A program made the position numbers and the translations under genes. Of a DNA stretch of 64,000 nucleotides, positions 43,946 through 56,450 are shown piece by piece. The notes below the pieces were generated by a model. It worked only from the letters and a program-made list of their open reading frames with translations. It did no database searches and was not told the DNA's origin. This DNA comes from Coenobita brevimanus (taxonomy: Eukaryota > Arthropoda > Malacostraca > Decapoda > Coenobitidae), in NCBI GenBank assembly GCA_032717465.1, contig CM064712.1:23303771-23367770 (forward strand), read 5' to 3'. Positions within the stretch are counted from its first letter, which is position 1. Each line of letters starts with the position of its first letter.

Positions 43946-44937
43946 GCACCAGTCGAGCAGGGCAGTACTCCCAAGGTGGATGGAAAGCTGATGACAGGGA
44001 GAGCTGGAGCTCCCGTTTCATCAGCCCTCGGGACAAATTCCCGACCATTCCTCTTTGCTGAACTTTTTCAATGTCTCAGTAACACAAAGAGTAGGCCAGC
44101 ATGCTCTCCAATACAAGTTTCTCAAACCGTCAACATCAATCTACATGCACAGTACACACTACACTTCCTTTTCAAAATTTAAAAGAAAAAAGGAAAATGG
44201 TGCACCCATACAATGCCTCGGATTTCCCAGGGGGGGGGGGAACCATGAATTCCCCCACCATCCACCCCTCTCCCGGTGACGACTCTTTGAGCTGCCTGGA
44301 TCCACTGTCTGACTCATTTAATTTCTGCAACATTTGCAGCTTTTCCTCTAACTTTCTCCCTGTCAAACACCACCTCTCCTCCTCTTAACCTCACCTTCTC
44401 TTCCTTACTGAGACTCAGCTGTCTGAGGCAACTGACAGCAAACCCTTTCCTGTATCCTTCTACTTTCTCTATACTCATTTCAAAGCTGAAGGTGGAGTTT
44501 GTGTATATATACCCAGCGACCTATCTTGCTCTCGTGTTCCTGAACTTGTTTCTTCTGAATTCTCTACACTCTGGCTTTGGCTCTCCTGTCATTCTCTGAC
44601 TAAATATATCTGCACTGTTTACTTATTCCCTAATTCTACTGACTATTAAAAATTCTTTGACCATCTTTCTTCTGTGATGGAACACATTCTATCCATTTCT
44701 TCTTTCTCTGAAATCTTCATTCTATGAGATATCAGTGTTCACCACCACCTTTGGCTCTCCTCTCCTTTCACTGATTCACCTGGTGAACAAGCCTACATCT
44801 TTTCTATCCTTAATGACCTAGAGCAGCTTGTACAGCACCCTACCCGTATCCCTGACCGCCTTGGAGAGAGCTCCAACATACTTGACCTCTTCCTTACAAC
44901 TAATCCTTCTGCTTACATTGTTAATCTTGTCTTTCCG

Positions 44938-45290
44938 TTGGACTTCTCTGATCATAACCTTATTACTTTAACCTGTCCTCTCGCTCCGGTACGGCCTGTG
45001 AACCATCCAAAGAAATGTCATCCGTGGCAATTTGGAGCTGCGGATTGGGAGGCCCTCAGGCAGTACTTCTTTGATTTTCCCTGGAATGATTATTGCTTCC
45101 ATGGCCGGGAGCCGAGTGTGCATTACGGAGGTTATTCTCTCGGGCATGGATGCATACATTCCTTTCTCATATCCTTTGACTAATACAAGAAAGCCTTGGT
45201 TTAATCACCCTTGTTCTAATGCTGTCCGCAACAAGGAGAGAGCCTATAAAAGGTACTGGAGCCAACCCACCCCTGAATCACATCTTTTTT
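44938..45290 (+). pseudogene. Copy B endonuclease end and linker
   Basis: [39 protein letters not shown] and then in another frame [20 protein letters not shown], nearly identical to copy A. Ends at the RTE insertion. Confidence 0.83.
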
Positions 45291-45298
45291 ATGTTTCT
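45291..45298. repeat. Target-site duplication, left copy, of the RTE-type insertion
   Basis: ATGTTTCT, paired with ACGTTTCT at 46652-46659. Copy A has the uninterrupted ACGTTTCTGCCCGG. Confidence 0.7.
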
Positions 45299-46651
45299 TT
45301 TTTATGCCAGGCAGGAGGACCACTGATGCCATATTCATTGTTCAACAGCTTCAAGAAACATATATCGGGAAGAAAAGGGATCTGTATTTTGTTTTTGTTG
45401 ATTTGGGAAAGGCCTTTGACAGAGTCCCTAGAGAGGTGGTGAAGTGGGCAGTGAGAAAGCTTGGCTTGGAGGAGTGGCTGGTTAGGGTGGTTATGGCCGT
45501 GGATGTGGGTGCTCACACCCAGGTAAGAGTGAATGGAGATTTGAGTGATGAGTTTTCCGTGAATGTTGGTGTGCATCGGAGGTCAGTTTTGAGCCCCTTG
45601 TTGTTTATCATGGTACTTGAAGCCCTTTCACGGGACTTCAGAAACGAACTCCCGTGGGGGATGTTAAATGCTGATGATTTGGTGTTGATTGCAGAGAACG
45701 AAAAGGAGGCGGAGGAAAGATTTAGAAAGTGGAGAGATGGTATGGGGCATAAGGGCTTAAGGGTAAATGCAGATAAAACAAAAGTGATGATATCTAGGGT
45801 TGGTGGCGGTACTGTCAAAGACAAGGGAGAGTGGCCATGTGCAGTTTGCCACAAGGGCATGGGAAGTAATTCCATCTTGAGTAGTGTTTGTGATAAATGG
45901 GTGCACAAGAGATGTAGTGGTATCAGAGGTAGACTACGAGATAATGCTGATTTTATGTGTGTGGCGTGTCGGGGAGAGCAGGTGGAGATTGCCAGGCGTG
46001 AAGTGATTGAACTTGCTGGTGAATCTCTTGAGTGTGTGGAAGAGTTTTATTATTTGGGAGACATGTGTGTCGGAGGTGGGGCTGGAGCAAGCTCTGTGGC
46101 TAGGGTGAGAAGTGGTTGGAAAAGTTCAGGGAGCTGTTGCCTCTCCTGACATTGAGAGGACTCTCCCTACGTGCTAAGGGGTCTTTGTATGCAGCATGTG
46201 TTAGGAGTGTAATGCTGTATGGTAGTGAAACCTGGGCAGTAAAGGAGGAGGATATTTGCAGACTCAGTCGTACAGAAATGACAATGATTAGGTGGATGTG
46301 CAGTGCATCCCTGCGTGCAAGGCCTGGGGGGGGGTTACGATGGAACAGTTGAGAGGTAGGATGGGACTGGAGTGTATTGGTGTTGTGATGAGAGGTAGAT
46401 TGAGATGGTTTGGGCATGTGGAGAGGATGGGGAATGATAATTAGGTGCAGAAGATGAGAAGTGTTAATACTGGGGGTGGGGCTGTGAGGGGTAGACCGAG
46501 AAAGACGTGGGACGAGGTCATTAAGTGTGACCTCAGGGTTAAGGGACTGAACAGGGAGGCTGCAACAGATCATGCAGCATGGAAAGCCGCCATTAGGTGA
46601 CCAAGGCCGATGCATGCAAGCATGTTGGAGCCTTCAAAAACGAAAACGAAA
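45299..46651 (+). pseudogene. RTE-type LINE insertion with PHD-like cysteine cluster
   Basis: 5'-truncated in RT. FVFVDLGKAFDRVPREVV, SVLSPLLFIMVLEA and MLNADDLVLIAEN (usual YADD box reads NADD) are followed by NADKTKVMISRVGG. An unusual module CAVCHKGMGSNS ... VCDKWVHKRCSG ... FMCVAC then resembles a C4HC3 zinc finger, with Ser (ILSSVC) at the third Cys position. Downstream frames carry YYLGDM, SVMLYGSETWAVKEED and the worn C terminus (RLRWFGHVERM in 46400-46430). The 3' end is a short AAAACG repeat, as in RTE-type tails. Frameshifts near 46130 and 46330 disable it. Confidence 0.8.
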
Positions 46652-47298
46652 ACGTTTCTGCCCGGAATCGTGCTAAGTCTGTTCTTCGCTCTGCTAAAAA
46701 CAATTTCATCCGTACTAAATGCTCTCAACTCTCCAACTCAAATTCTTCCCGCTCCTTCTGGCACCTTGCCAAAAACCTTTCTAACAACTTTGCCTCATCA
46801 TCCTTCCCTCCTCTTTTCTACTCTGATGGCTCTGTAGCTATTTCTTCTACTGATAAAACAGATCTCTTTGCTCAGACTTTCTCCTCCAATTCCACCTTAG
46901 ATGATTCCGGTGCTGTTCCTCCATCACTTCCCCCCTCTGACTTCCTCATGGCTGACATTAAAATTTCTTCAGCTGATGTATTTTCTGCCATCACTGGCCT
47001 CAATACTAACAAGGCATATGGGCCTGATGGAGTCCCTCCTGTTGTCCTCAAGAACTGTGCTTCTGTGCTTACACCCTGCCTAGGTAAACTCTTTCACCTT
47101 TGTCTTTCAACTTGTACCTTTCCATCTTGCTGGAAGTTTGCTCTCATTCAGCCAGTCCCAAAGAAGGGTGACCATTCCCAACCCTCTAACTATCGTCCAG
47201 TTGCTTTAACATCCTGTGTCTCAAAAGTTTTTGAGTCAATTCTTAACAGCAAAATTTTAAAGCATCTTTCCTATCACAACCTTCTTTCTGATCGTTAG
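46652..47298 (+). pseudogene. Copy B linker and N-terminal RT
   Basis: Resumes with [20 protein letters not shown] and runs to [11 protein letters not shown], where TAG (47297-47299) replaces the Gln codon of copy A. It includes [14 protein letters not shown] and QPSNYRPVALTS. Confidence 0.85.
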
Positions 47299-47299
47299 T

Positions 47300-48475
47300 A
47301 TGGGTTCCGTCAGGGATGCTCCACTGGCGATCTTCTCACCTACCTTTCAGACTCCTGGTTATCCTCCTTTCGGGACTTTGGCGAAAGCATTGCCACTGCA
47401 CTTGACATCTCAAGACTTTCGATCGAGTCTGGCATAAATCTTTAATTTTCAAACTGCCCTCTTATGGTTTCTATCCTTCTATATGTGCCTTCATCTATAG
47501 CTTCCTTTCTGGTCGTTCTATAGCCGCTGTTGTAGACGGCCATCGTTCTTCTCCTAGATCTATCAACAGTGGTGTTCCTCAGGGCACTGTCCTATCACCA
47601 ACTCACTTCCTTTTATTCATCAATGATCTTCTAAGTTATACATCTAACCCTATCCACTCATATGCTGACGACTCCACCCTTCACCTTTCCATTCTGTTCC
47701 CGCAACGCCCATCTCAGCAGTTACTTCAACAAACAAGGGATGAGGCTATGTCACACCTAATGTCTGACTTGGCTCATATCTCCGACTTGGGTAAAAATAA
47801 TCTTGTTTTTAATGCATCAAAGACTCAGTTGTTACATCTAACAACCCATCAGAATCTTCCACAGGTATACCCACTAATGTTTAATAATACCCAGCTCAAT
47901 CCTGCATCATCCTTGAACATGCTTGGGGTTTCATTCACACGGAACTTATCTTGAAAAGATCATAATGCATCGCTTGTGAAATCTGCCGACTCTGTACCTC
48001 CTTTACCCCTGCACAGGTGTTGACTCTATACAGGGGTTTTATTCGCCCCTGTTTAGAGTACAACTCTCATGTGTGGGGAGGCTCCCCACATACAGCTCTT
48101 CTCAATAGGGTGGAGTCAAAGGCTTTTCGTCTCATCAACTCTCCTCCTCTTACTGGCTCCCTTCAACCTCTGTCTTTTCGCCGCACTGTTGCCTCTTTAT
48201 CTCTTGTCTATCGCTACTTCAATGGTCACTGCTCCTCTGAACTGTCTGCTTGCATCTCTCCACCTCTACGACTGGCGCATAGCACCAGCCTAGCAACAAA
48301 CTCTCATCCCTTTCCCCTCCAGCTCTCTAGTGCAAGAGTTAACCGTTACTCTCAGTCCTTCATTTATGCAACAGGTCAGCTCTGGAACTGTCTCCCTCTG
48401 TATTTCCTACTTCCTATGATCTCCAGTCTATCAAACGCAGTGTGTCCAGGCATCTTGAAATGAATGGATCTTGAA
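47300..48475 (+). pseudogene. Copy B RT palm and C terminus
   Basis: Broken frames for [49 protein letters not shown] and the C-terminal RGFIRPCLEYNSHVWGG to YATGQLWNCLP. It carries the four-C run (ACCCCTGCACAG near 48006) that copy A has lost one base from. Confidence 0.85.
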
Positions 48476-48569
48476 TTTGGCTCTCTTTTGTATTGTTATT
48501 GTTTTTTTCTTGGAAGGAACGTTTTGCGGTCTCAGCCTTTGGTTCCTTCTTCCTCGCATAAAAAAAAAG

Positions 48570-48660
48570 ATCAAAGAACTCACTAAATTCACTATCTACA
48601 AGTGCTGCAGCCTTAGCGCCCTCATACATACTCTTTACTGCATTCATCAGCTTCCTCTCT
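48570..48660 (-). pseudogene. Tiny RTE-type RT fragment
   Basis: Minus strand reads LMNAVKSMYEGAKAAALVDS and EFSEFFDL, the same RT segment as in the RTE copies at 34715 and 62641. It directly abuts the 3' tail of copy B. Confidence 0.7.
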
Positions 48661-49839
48661 ATACTTCATTTACTTCAGATAATTTCCACTTATGTTGTTT
48701 ATCTATTCTGTAATATGTTTCTTCAGATTAATGAAAGCAGGACACAGGTTCCATTCTCCTGATACATTTCCATTGAACATACAAGAATAAATATCTGATA
48801 TAGGCATCCACTTGCTTTGCTTAAAAAAAAAAGAAAGTACATTTCCAATAATATCAATAATTATTCGACCATAGTTTTTCCTGTTACACTAAGAAGACAA
48901 ATGCGTAGGTGACCGCCGCACACCACGTACTCCATTTCTTTTGCATATAGGAACATTTGTATCCAGTCCTCCAGAACCCTTCCTTCCTCCTCTTTCAATC
49001 CGCACATCTTCCGTATCCAGTCTATTCCCTTTTCTCGCCGTGTTTCACCATTTCACCACACATTCCATCCATTCTAAGGGCTCTCTCCATTTTTTTTATA
49101 TATCTTCATTGCTTCAAATACTTCCATCCTACTGATCTCTTCCTCCCTATTCGCGTCTCTTCTCACAGCCATTCCTCAGCCTACTTCCTTTCTCTACGTC
49201 CATTACTTCGTTAAAGCATTCACTCTGTTCATTTTTTTTCTTCCCTCTCCACTAACATTCTCTCACTAGTGCCATTCTCTCCTCTAGTGTTTTCCTTATT
49301 GTTCAATTTTACTGACCTGTTTCCATAACAATTTCTTATGTTCTCAGCTTTACATTTAGAGTTCTTCAAAACTTCTAATCCACTCTTTTCTCACTCTCTT
49401 TTCTGTTTTTTAGCCTCCTCTTCTTGTGGACCTGTTTACCTACATGAATGTATTCCATCCTTGAAGCTTCTCAGCCCATGAAACTATTCCCCCAGAACTT
49501 ATTTTTCCCCAGCCACCCACCAACTCACCTTGCCATGCACGTTCCTGTCCACCTCACCTACCCACCAATCCATTCTGCTCAACCCACCTACCCTCATTCA
49601 CCCACCTTCCCTCTCACCATGAAAGCCACCTACCTAGTCTCCCTAACCACCCTGCCTACTCACCCATCCACTCCTTCCACCCAGTCTGTCCACCCCAAAT
49701 TCATCCTCAACCCTCTCCAACCACCGCGCCCACCTATCCCACTCATCCGACGTGTCCACCCACTCACTCGCCCATCAATCCCCTCCAGCAGCAGCATGAC
49801 CCTCTTGAGGACATTGACCCAAGTGGAAATATACGTTTA
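48661..49839. other. Pyrimidine-rich sequence, no recognised gene
   Basis: T/C-rich on plus throughout, with a C/A-rich low-complexity block at 49490-49790. Open frames here are rich in Pro, Ser and Leu and reflect composition. Confidence 0.55.
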
Positions 49840-49974
49840 TTCCACTGGGTCAAAATAGGTCATTGGAGGAAACAAGGTCGATGAGAAAAAATAGGTCCCT
49901 ATGGGTATTCGGTGATTTCCCATTGGATGAAAATAACATGAGGACAAATAGGGTCACAAAGGAAATTACATCCT
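49840..49974. repeat. ATAGGTC-type degenerate tandem repeat, left part
   Basis: Irregular units around AAATAGGTC(C/A) with 15-30 bp spacing. The same motif family continues at 52246-52570 on the other side of LINE copy C. Confidence 0.7.
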
Positions 49975-52245
49975 TGTTTATGCAAGGAAGAAGGAACCAA
50001 AAGCTAGAATCATGGAAGATTGTTTCCTCCAAGAAAAAAAGAAAGACTTACAGCCAGATTCAAGATCCATTCTGTTCATTTCAAGATGCCTGGACACTGC
50101 GTTTAAAAGAGTGGAGGGCATAGGCAGTACGAAGTGCAGACAGAAAGACAGATCCAGAGTTCACTTGTTGCATACAGAAGGAGTGGAAGTATCGGTTAAC
50201 CCTTGTAGAGTTGGACGAAAAAGTGACAAGACTTTGCTGCCAAAGGGGTGCTATGCGCCTACCATCCTAATGGAGGAATGCAAGCAGAGAATTCAGAGTT
50301 GTTGAGTAGAAATAGAAAAGAGATAACGATCCAATGGTGCAGCAAAAGACAGAGATTGAAGGGAACCCTTAAGAGGAGGAGAGTTAATGATACAAAAGGC
50401 CCTTGATGCCACATTGTTGGGAAGAGCTGTATGTGGAAAGCCTTCTCACACATGAGAATTTTACAGTTCTACACAGAAGCTAAATAAATATATTAATAAA
50501 TTCAGCAACTGTGTGGGGGTAAAGAAGAACGGAGTCGGCTTAGCACACCTGATCTCGTAGAGGCGGATTTTGCAAGAGAGGTAATATAATATTTCCAAGA
50601 TGATTCCTGAGGGAAATGTTCAAAGATGATGCAGTTTTGAGCTGGATATTGTAGATAATTAAGGGATACTCCTTCAGAAATCTTCATGGGTTAAAAGTTA
50701 TAAGAATGAAGTTTTTGCTTCATTACAAACAAGAATTCTTTTATCCCAATCAGATATATGAGCCAACCAGACGTAAGGTGTGCCATAGCCTCATCCCCAT
50801 TTTGTTGAAGTAACTGCTCAGATGGAAGCTGTGGAAAATGAATGGTAAGTTGAAGGGTGGTCATCAGTGCAAGAGTGGATAAGGTTAGATGTACAGCTTA
50901 GAAGGCCATTAATGAATAGAAGGAAGAGAGTTGGTGATAGGTCAGTACCCTGAAGAACACCACTGTTTATAGCTCTAGGAGATGAATGGCGGCCGCCAGT
51001 AACAGCAACTATAGAACGACCACAAACGAAGCTAGAGATGCAGGCATAGATTGAAGGATGGACAAAATAAACGTGCAGCTTGGAAATTCAATATTTATGC
51101 CAGACTCGATCAAAGGCCTTTCAGATGTCAAGTGCAATGGCAAAACTTTGGCTAAAGTCCCGAAAGGACGATGAGCATGAGTCTGAAAGGCTTGCAATCA
51201 ACAGCTCCAAAGTGCCACAGCTGGTGTTTCTTTGGATGATCCACAGACCTTGCTGGGACGATAGGTCAGGTTTAGGTGATACTGTGATAGGAAGAGCCCA
51301 GTGTAGAGAAAAATTTACAGAGTAAGCAGGAGGATTAGTTGTAAGAAAGAGGTAAAGTATGTTAGAACTCTCTCCAAGGCAGTCAGGGATACGGGTAGAG
51401 TGTTGCACAAGCTGCTCTAGGTCATTTAAGATAGAATAGATGCAGGACTGTTCACCAGATTTGAGAGGAGAGCCAAAGGTGATTGTGAACACTGAAATTT
51501 CATAGAATTGATATTTCAAAGAAAAGAGGAACTGATAGAACGTGTTCAGTCTCAGAAGTAAGATAGCCAAAGAATTTTTCATATTCGGTAGAATTAGGAG
51601 AAAATTATACAGCACAAATACATTTCATCAGAAAATGACAGGATAGTTGAAGCCATAGTGTTGAGAATTCAGGGTATTCTAGTTCAGAAACACAAGAGCA
51701 AGATATGTTTTTGTGTACATACACACAACAGCCACCCTTGGCTTTGAAATTAAAGGAGGATACAGTGAGGGTTTTGCCATCAGTCCCCTCAGAGAGTTGG
51801 GCCTCAGTAAGGTAAAGAAGGTAAAGTTTATAAAAATATGGTGTTCAATGGAGAGAAAATTAGAGGAAACGCGGTAAATGTAGAAATGAACTGAAAGTTA
51901 GTCAGACAATCATTCCATGCATCTTACTTGTTCGTCACTGGGAGGTGGGTAGTTGGTGGGAGCTTTTATGCCCCCTCCCTCAAGCGACTCCTTTGGCTGG
52001 GTGTTCAGATGCTATTTTTGCTAATTTTGGAACGGGAGCTGTGGTGTGCAATATGCACGTAGTTTGATGTTCACAGTTAGAGGAATATGTGTAAAACACT
52101 ATGCTGGCCTACTTTCTGTGTCACTGAAACACTGAAGTTTCAGCAAACGGGGATTGTCTGAAGCTAGTTCCTAGGGATGAGGAAACGGGTTCTCCAGCTC
52201 TCCCTGCCACCAACTTTCCATCCGGCTTGGGAATACCGCCTTGTT
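49975..52245 (-). pseudogene. LINE family 1 copy C, heavily decayed
   Basis: Minus-oriented copy colinear with copy A from the 3'UTR (GCAAGGAAGAAGGAACC on plus at 49980) through the C terminus, RT, endonuclease (SNILYLFLTTNPPAYSVN near 51350) and 5'UTR up to about 52245. Large internal deletions include most of the RT fingers and linker, and stops are frequent. Inserted in the ATAGGTC repeat. Confidence 0.8.
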
Positions 52246-52570
52246 TGGTAATACGACCTATTCTGTTTGAAATACGTCCATGGGAGTAATTGGTCGATGA
52301 AGAATAATGGGTCTATGGAAGGCAAATAGGCTCCTTGGGAAAAATAGGTATGGCAGAATATAGGTCCATAGACAATGGGTTCATAGGGGAAAATAGGTCT
52401 AAAGGGAAGAATAGGTCAATACCAAAAACAGGTCTAAGTTATGAAATTAAGCCAATATTGAAAATAGGTCCATGGGAAGAATATGGCCTCGAGTTGAAGT
52501 TGGTCAATGTGAGAATTGGTTCCTGGAGGAAAATAAGGGGATGGGATACCCCCAAGGAGGTGGCACAAGA
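52246..52570. repeat. ATAGGTC-type degenerate tandem repeat, right part
   Basis: At least ten imperfect units with AATAGGTCCATGGGAA-like sequence and about 20-25 bp spacing. Confidence 0.75.
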
Positions 52571-52579
52571 GACGGGCTT

Positions 52580-52990
52580 ATGTGCCACCCTCTTTGTTAA
52601 ATAGGGGATGAGTTCTGACTTTATGAGATGTGGCTCTATGTGCCTTCGTGTAAGTTTTGCAGTGTGAGGTGTAAAATCTGAGCTGTAGTAACATGTGAAA
52701 CCCAGTTAGGTTTAGTACTGGAAACTGTTGGATGGAAGGTGTGTTAGCGCAAGATGTGGTAGTGTAGGTTGTAGTAGTGAAATAGTAGTGAACGATGCAG
52801 TGAAGTAAGGTGTGGTGTCTTAAGTTGTGGCAGTATAACGCATGGTTCTTTCAGGTTTGACAGTGTAAGGTATGGTAAGCGTGGCAGCGTAAAGTACGGC
52901 GGTGTAATGTGTGGACCATAGTGTATAATGTGGATGTATGATGTGTAGCAGTGTAAGGTGTTGGAGGGTAAGGTTTGGTATCCGTTGACT
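52580..52990 (-). repeat. Degenerate GTAGTGTAAGGTGTGG-type repeat
   Basis: Loose tandem motifs GTAGTGTAAG / GTGTGGTA. The reverse complement resembles the TACACTACCACAC-type sequence at 58130-59240. Confidence 0.65.
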
Positions 52991-53156
52991 AAGGGATGTG
53001 TGTCTGGATCTGCTTACCATTATTTTTAGACGTCTCCACGATGTCATAAACTCAGCGGGAGGCTGAACCACTTATTAGCTGACATGAACCGCAATCCCAG
53101 TGACCTATAATATCCATGCTCCTGTCTCACCCAGAAGAAATTATGTTTATTCTGAT
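52991..53156. other. No recognised gene
   Basis: Short unassigned interval ending in a T run (53157-53163) that begins LINE copy E. Confidence 0.4.
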
Positions 53157-53400
53157 TTTTTTTTAATGCAAGAAAGGAGGAACCAAAGGCCAGGAGCCTC
53201 CAATTTGTTCCCCTCCAAGGAAAAAAAAAAAAGATAACAGAAAGCCAAATTCAAGATCGATTCACTTCGAGATGCCTGGACACTGCGTTTGAAAGACTGG
53301 AGATCATAGGGAGCTGGAAATACAGAGGAAGACGGTTCCAGAGTTGACCTGTTGCATACATGAGAGGGTGGGAGTGATGGTTAACTTTTGCATAAGCGTG
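53157..53400 (-). pseudogene. LINE family 1 copy E, 3' end only
   Basis: Poly-T on plus, then the conserved 3'UTR and the C-terminal block (YATGQLWNRLPLYF, SLSNAVSRHLEVN). 5' truncated at about 53400. Confidence 0.83.
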
Positions 53401-53754
53401 TCTGTGGTATGAGCCAGCTTTATACTTGTACGAGTTAGTCGCTAATGATGAAGGTATGGACAGTGATAATTGTCCGTCACATCTAATACATTTTTTAAAA
53501 TCTTCAATAACAGCCATGTTTGTACTGTGTAAAGCCAGTTTATGTTTATGCCGATAAATTTGTCTTCTCGTACAGTAAATGTCATATTATTATACATGAG
53601 TTGCAGGAATACAATTGTTATTTTACAGGTAGGCTATGTGGACCATCCTGTGAAATAAAACAATAATGACATACACCTTCATTAATGTTAAACGAATTTA
53701 CCTGTTTAGGTTCATCAACAGAGTATCTTTTGCCCAATTACTTTACCATTATTT

Positions 53755-54300
53755 ACCGCCGCCAGGAGGTATATGTTTTACTCCGCGTTTGTTTGTTTAT
53801 TTGTTTGTTTGTGTGTCTGTTAGAAGGATTACTCAAAAAGTTATAAATGGACTTTCATGAAAATTTTCCGGGGGGTAGGGTATGGCCCAATGAACAATTG
53901 ATTAGATTTTGGTTGTGATCAGGAATTATTTGTTTGTTCACAACTTATGTCCAAAAATTTTCAATGAAATTTTGCAGCAGGGTGGGCCATGGGCCAAGAA
54001 TAATTGACTAAATTTTGGGGAGAATCCGGATCCTACCGCCCAGTGTCTTGAAGTCCTCAGTGAATTTCAATGAAATTTTGTGCAATGGGGGGCCAAAGGC
54101 CAAGAAAGAATTCTTTAAATTTTGAGGTGGATATGGATCCGGATCCTACCGTACAGTATCTCCAAAAGCTCTCAGTGAACGTTAATGAAATTTTGTGGAA
54201 GGATGGGCCATGGGCCAAGAAAGTATTGATTTACTTTGGGGGCAGATCCGGATCCAGCATTGGCGGAGGTATGCGCTGTCTGAGTGCTGCTTTAGTTGTT
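53755..54300 (+). repeat. GGATCC-rich interspersed repeat, unit 1
   Basis: Begins ACCGCCGCCAGGAGGTATATG and ends CATTGGCGGAGGTATGCGCT followed by AGTGCT...TAGTT and an AAT tract. The body has recurring GAAATTTTGTGGAAGG, GGGCCATGGGCCAAGAA and GGATCCGGATCC modules. The CCGCCAA/TTGGCGG ends are inverted. No coding capacity. Confidence 0.8.
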
Positions 54301-54339
54301 ATAATAATAATAATTATTATTATTTATTATTATTATAAT

Positions 54340-54371
<32 letters not shown>

Positions 54372-54387
54372 TCATTGCTTTAGTTGT

Positions 54388-54435
<48 letters not shown>

Positions 54436-54457
54436 TATTATTATTATTATTATTATC
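54301..54457. repeat. (AAT)n/(ATT)n/(AGT)n compound microsatellite
   Basis: ATA/ATT runs with an AGT block, between GGATCC unit 1 and LINE copy D. Confidence 0.93.
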
Positions 54458-55715
54458 TCACCTACCTTTCAGACTCCTGGTCATCCTCCTTTCGGGACTT
54501 TGGCGAAAGCTTTGCCATTGCACTTGACATCTCAAAGGCTTTCGATCGAGTCTGGCATAAATCTTTAATTTCCAAACTGCCCTCTTACGGTTTCTATCCT
54601 TCTATCTGTGCCTTCATTTATAGCTTCCTTTCTGGTCGTTCTATAGCCACTGTTGTAGACGGCCATCGTTCTTCTCCTAGATCTATCAACAGTGGTGTTC
54701 CTCAGGGCACTGTCCTATCACCAACTCTCTTCCTTTTATTCATCAATGACCTTCTAAGCTGTACATCTAACCCTATCCACTCATACGCTGATGACTCCAT
54801 CCTTCACCTTTCCATTCGGTTCCCGCAACGCCCATCTCAGCAGTTACTTCAACAAACAAGGGATGAGGCTATGGCACACCTAATGTCTGACTTGGCTCGT
54901 ATCTCTGACTGGGGTAAAAATAATCTGGTTGTTTTTAATGCATCTAAGACTCAGTTCTTACACCTATCAACCCGTCAAAATCTTTCACAGGTATACCCAT
55001 GTTTAATAATATTCAGCTTAATCCTGCATCATCCTTGAACATGCTTTGGGTTTCATTTACTCAGGACTTATCTTGGAAAGATCATATTACATCTTTTGTA
55101 AAATCTGCTTCCAAGTGATTGAGTGTGCTAAGCCGACTCTGTTCTTTCTTTACCCCTGGACAATTGTTGACTCCATACAGGGGTTTTATCCGCCCCTGTG
55201 TAGAGTACAACTCTTATGTGTGGGGAGGCTCCCCACATACAGCTCTTCTCAATAGGGTGGAGTCAAAGGCTTTTCGTCTCATAAACTCTCCTCCTCTTAC
55301 TGACTCTCTTCAACCTCTGTCTCTTCGCCACACTGTTGCATCTTTATCTCTTTTCTATCGCTACTTTAATGGTCACTGCTCCTCTGAACTGTCTGCTTGC
55401 ATTCCTCCACCTCTATGACGGGTGTTTAGCAGCCGTCTGGCAGCAAATTCTCATCCCTTTTCTGTCCAACTCTCTAATGCAAGAGTTAACCGTTTCTCCC
55501 AGTCCTTCACATATGCAACAGGTCAGCTCTGGAACTGTCTCCCTCTGTCTGTATTTCCTGCTGCCTATGATCTCCAGTCTTTCAAACGCAGTGTGTCCAG
55601 GCATCTCGAAATGAATGGATCTTGAATTTGGCTCTCTCTTGTATTTTGTTTTTCTCTTGGAGGGAACTGTTATTGCGGGCTCATGGCCTTTGGTTCCTTC
55701 TTCCTCGCATAAAAA

Positions 55716-55717
<2 letters not shown>
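54458..55717 (+). pseudogene. LINE family 1 copy D, 5' truncated
   Basis: Plus-oriented. It starts within RT ([16 protein letters not shown]), followed by [37 protein letters not shown], then C-terminal frames at 55119-55625 and the tail TCCTCGCATAAAAAAA ending 55717. It sits between two trinucleotide microsatellites in the GGATCC array, so it inserted into that array. A few frameshifts and stops are present. Confidence 0.87.
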
Positions 55718-55754
<37 letters not shown>

Positions 55755-55835
55755 AAGTATTAGTATTAGTATTAATAATAGTATTAGTATTAGTATTAGT
55801 ATTGTTATTGTTATTATTAATATTATTCATTTCCT
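55718..55835. repeat. (AGT)n/(ATT)n compound microsatellite
   Basis: GTA block, then ATTAGT and TTATTA runs, immediately after the copy D poly(A). Confidence 0.93.
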
Positions 55836-56440
55836 CGTCTTAGTAGGTTATGTTTTACCCTGCACTGGTTTGTCTGTTTGATTATTTGTCTGTCTGTCTG
55901 TCTGTTAACAGGGTTACTCAAAATTTTATCAGAGGATTTTGATGAAATTTTGTGGAAGGGTGGGCCATGGGCCAAGGAAGAAACTATTAAATTTTCGGCT
56001 AGATCCAGCTCCGGATCCGGAGTATCCCGCACAATATCTCCAAAAGTTCTCCATGAAGCTGTATGAAATTTTGTGGAAATGTGCCCCATGTACCAAGAAA
56101 AAATTTATTAAATTTTGGGGAGGATACAGATCCTGATCTGGATTATACATCCACAGATCCAAATCCGGGATGATTCAGAGAGTTATAAACGGGTTTTTAT
56201 GAAATGTCGTGGAAGGGTGGGCCACGGGCCAAGGAAGAAATGATTAAATTTTGTGGCAGATCCGGATGTGGAGTATCCCGCACAATATCTCCAAACTTTC
56301 ATTATAAACTTCAACGAAATTTTGTGGAAAGGTGTGCCATGGACCAAGAAAGAATACATTAAATTTGCGTGCGGATCCAGATCGCTTTTAATGGCAATGT
56401 CAGTGGCGGAGGTATGCACTCACTGACAGCTTTTTAATTA
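55836..56440 (+). repeat. GGATCC-rich repeat, unit 2
   Basis: Starts near GTAGGTTATGTTTTACCCTG and ends GTGGCGGAGGTATGCACTC. Internally repeated GAAATTTTGTGGAA and GGGCCATGGGCCAAGGAAG modules (about 55930, 56060, 56210, 56320). Confidence 0.8.
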
Positions 56441-56450
56441 TTATTATTAT

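Larger units (their letters stand above)
43946..48569 (+). mobile_element. LINE family 1 copy B, interrupted by an RTE-type insertion
   Basis: Plus-oriented, full-length at both ends: 5' CACCAGTCGAGCAGGG at 43947 and a 3' TCCTCGCATAAAA tail ending 48569. Endonuclease remnants 44320-45290; a 1353-bp RTE-type insertion at 45299-46651; RT from 46652; C terminus to 48475. Many stops, so it is older and more decayed than copy A. Confidence 0.85.
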
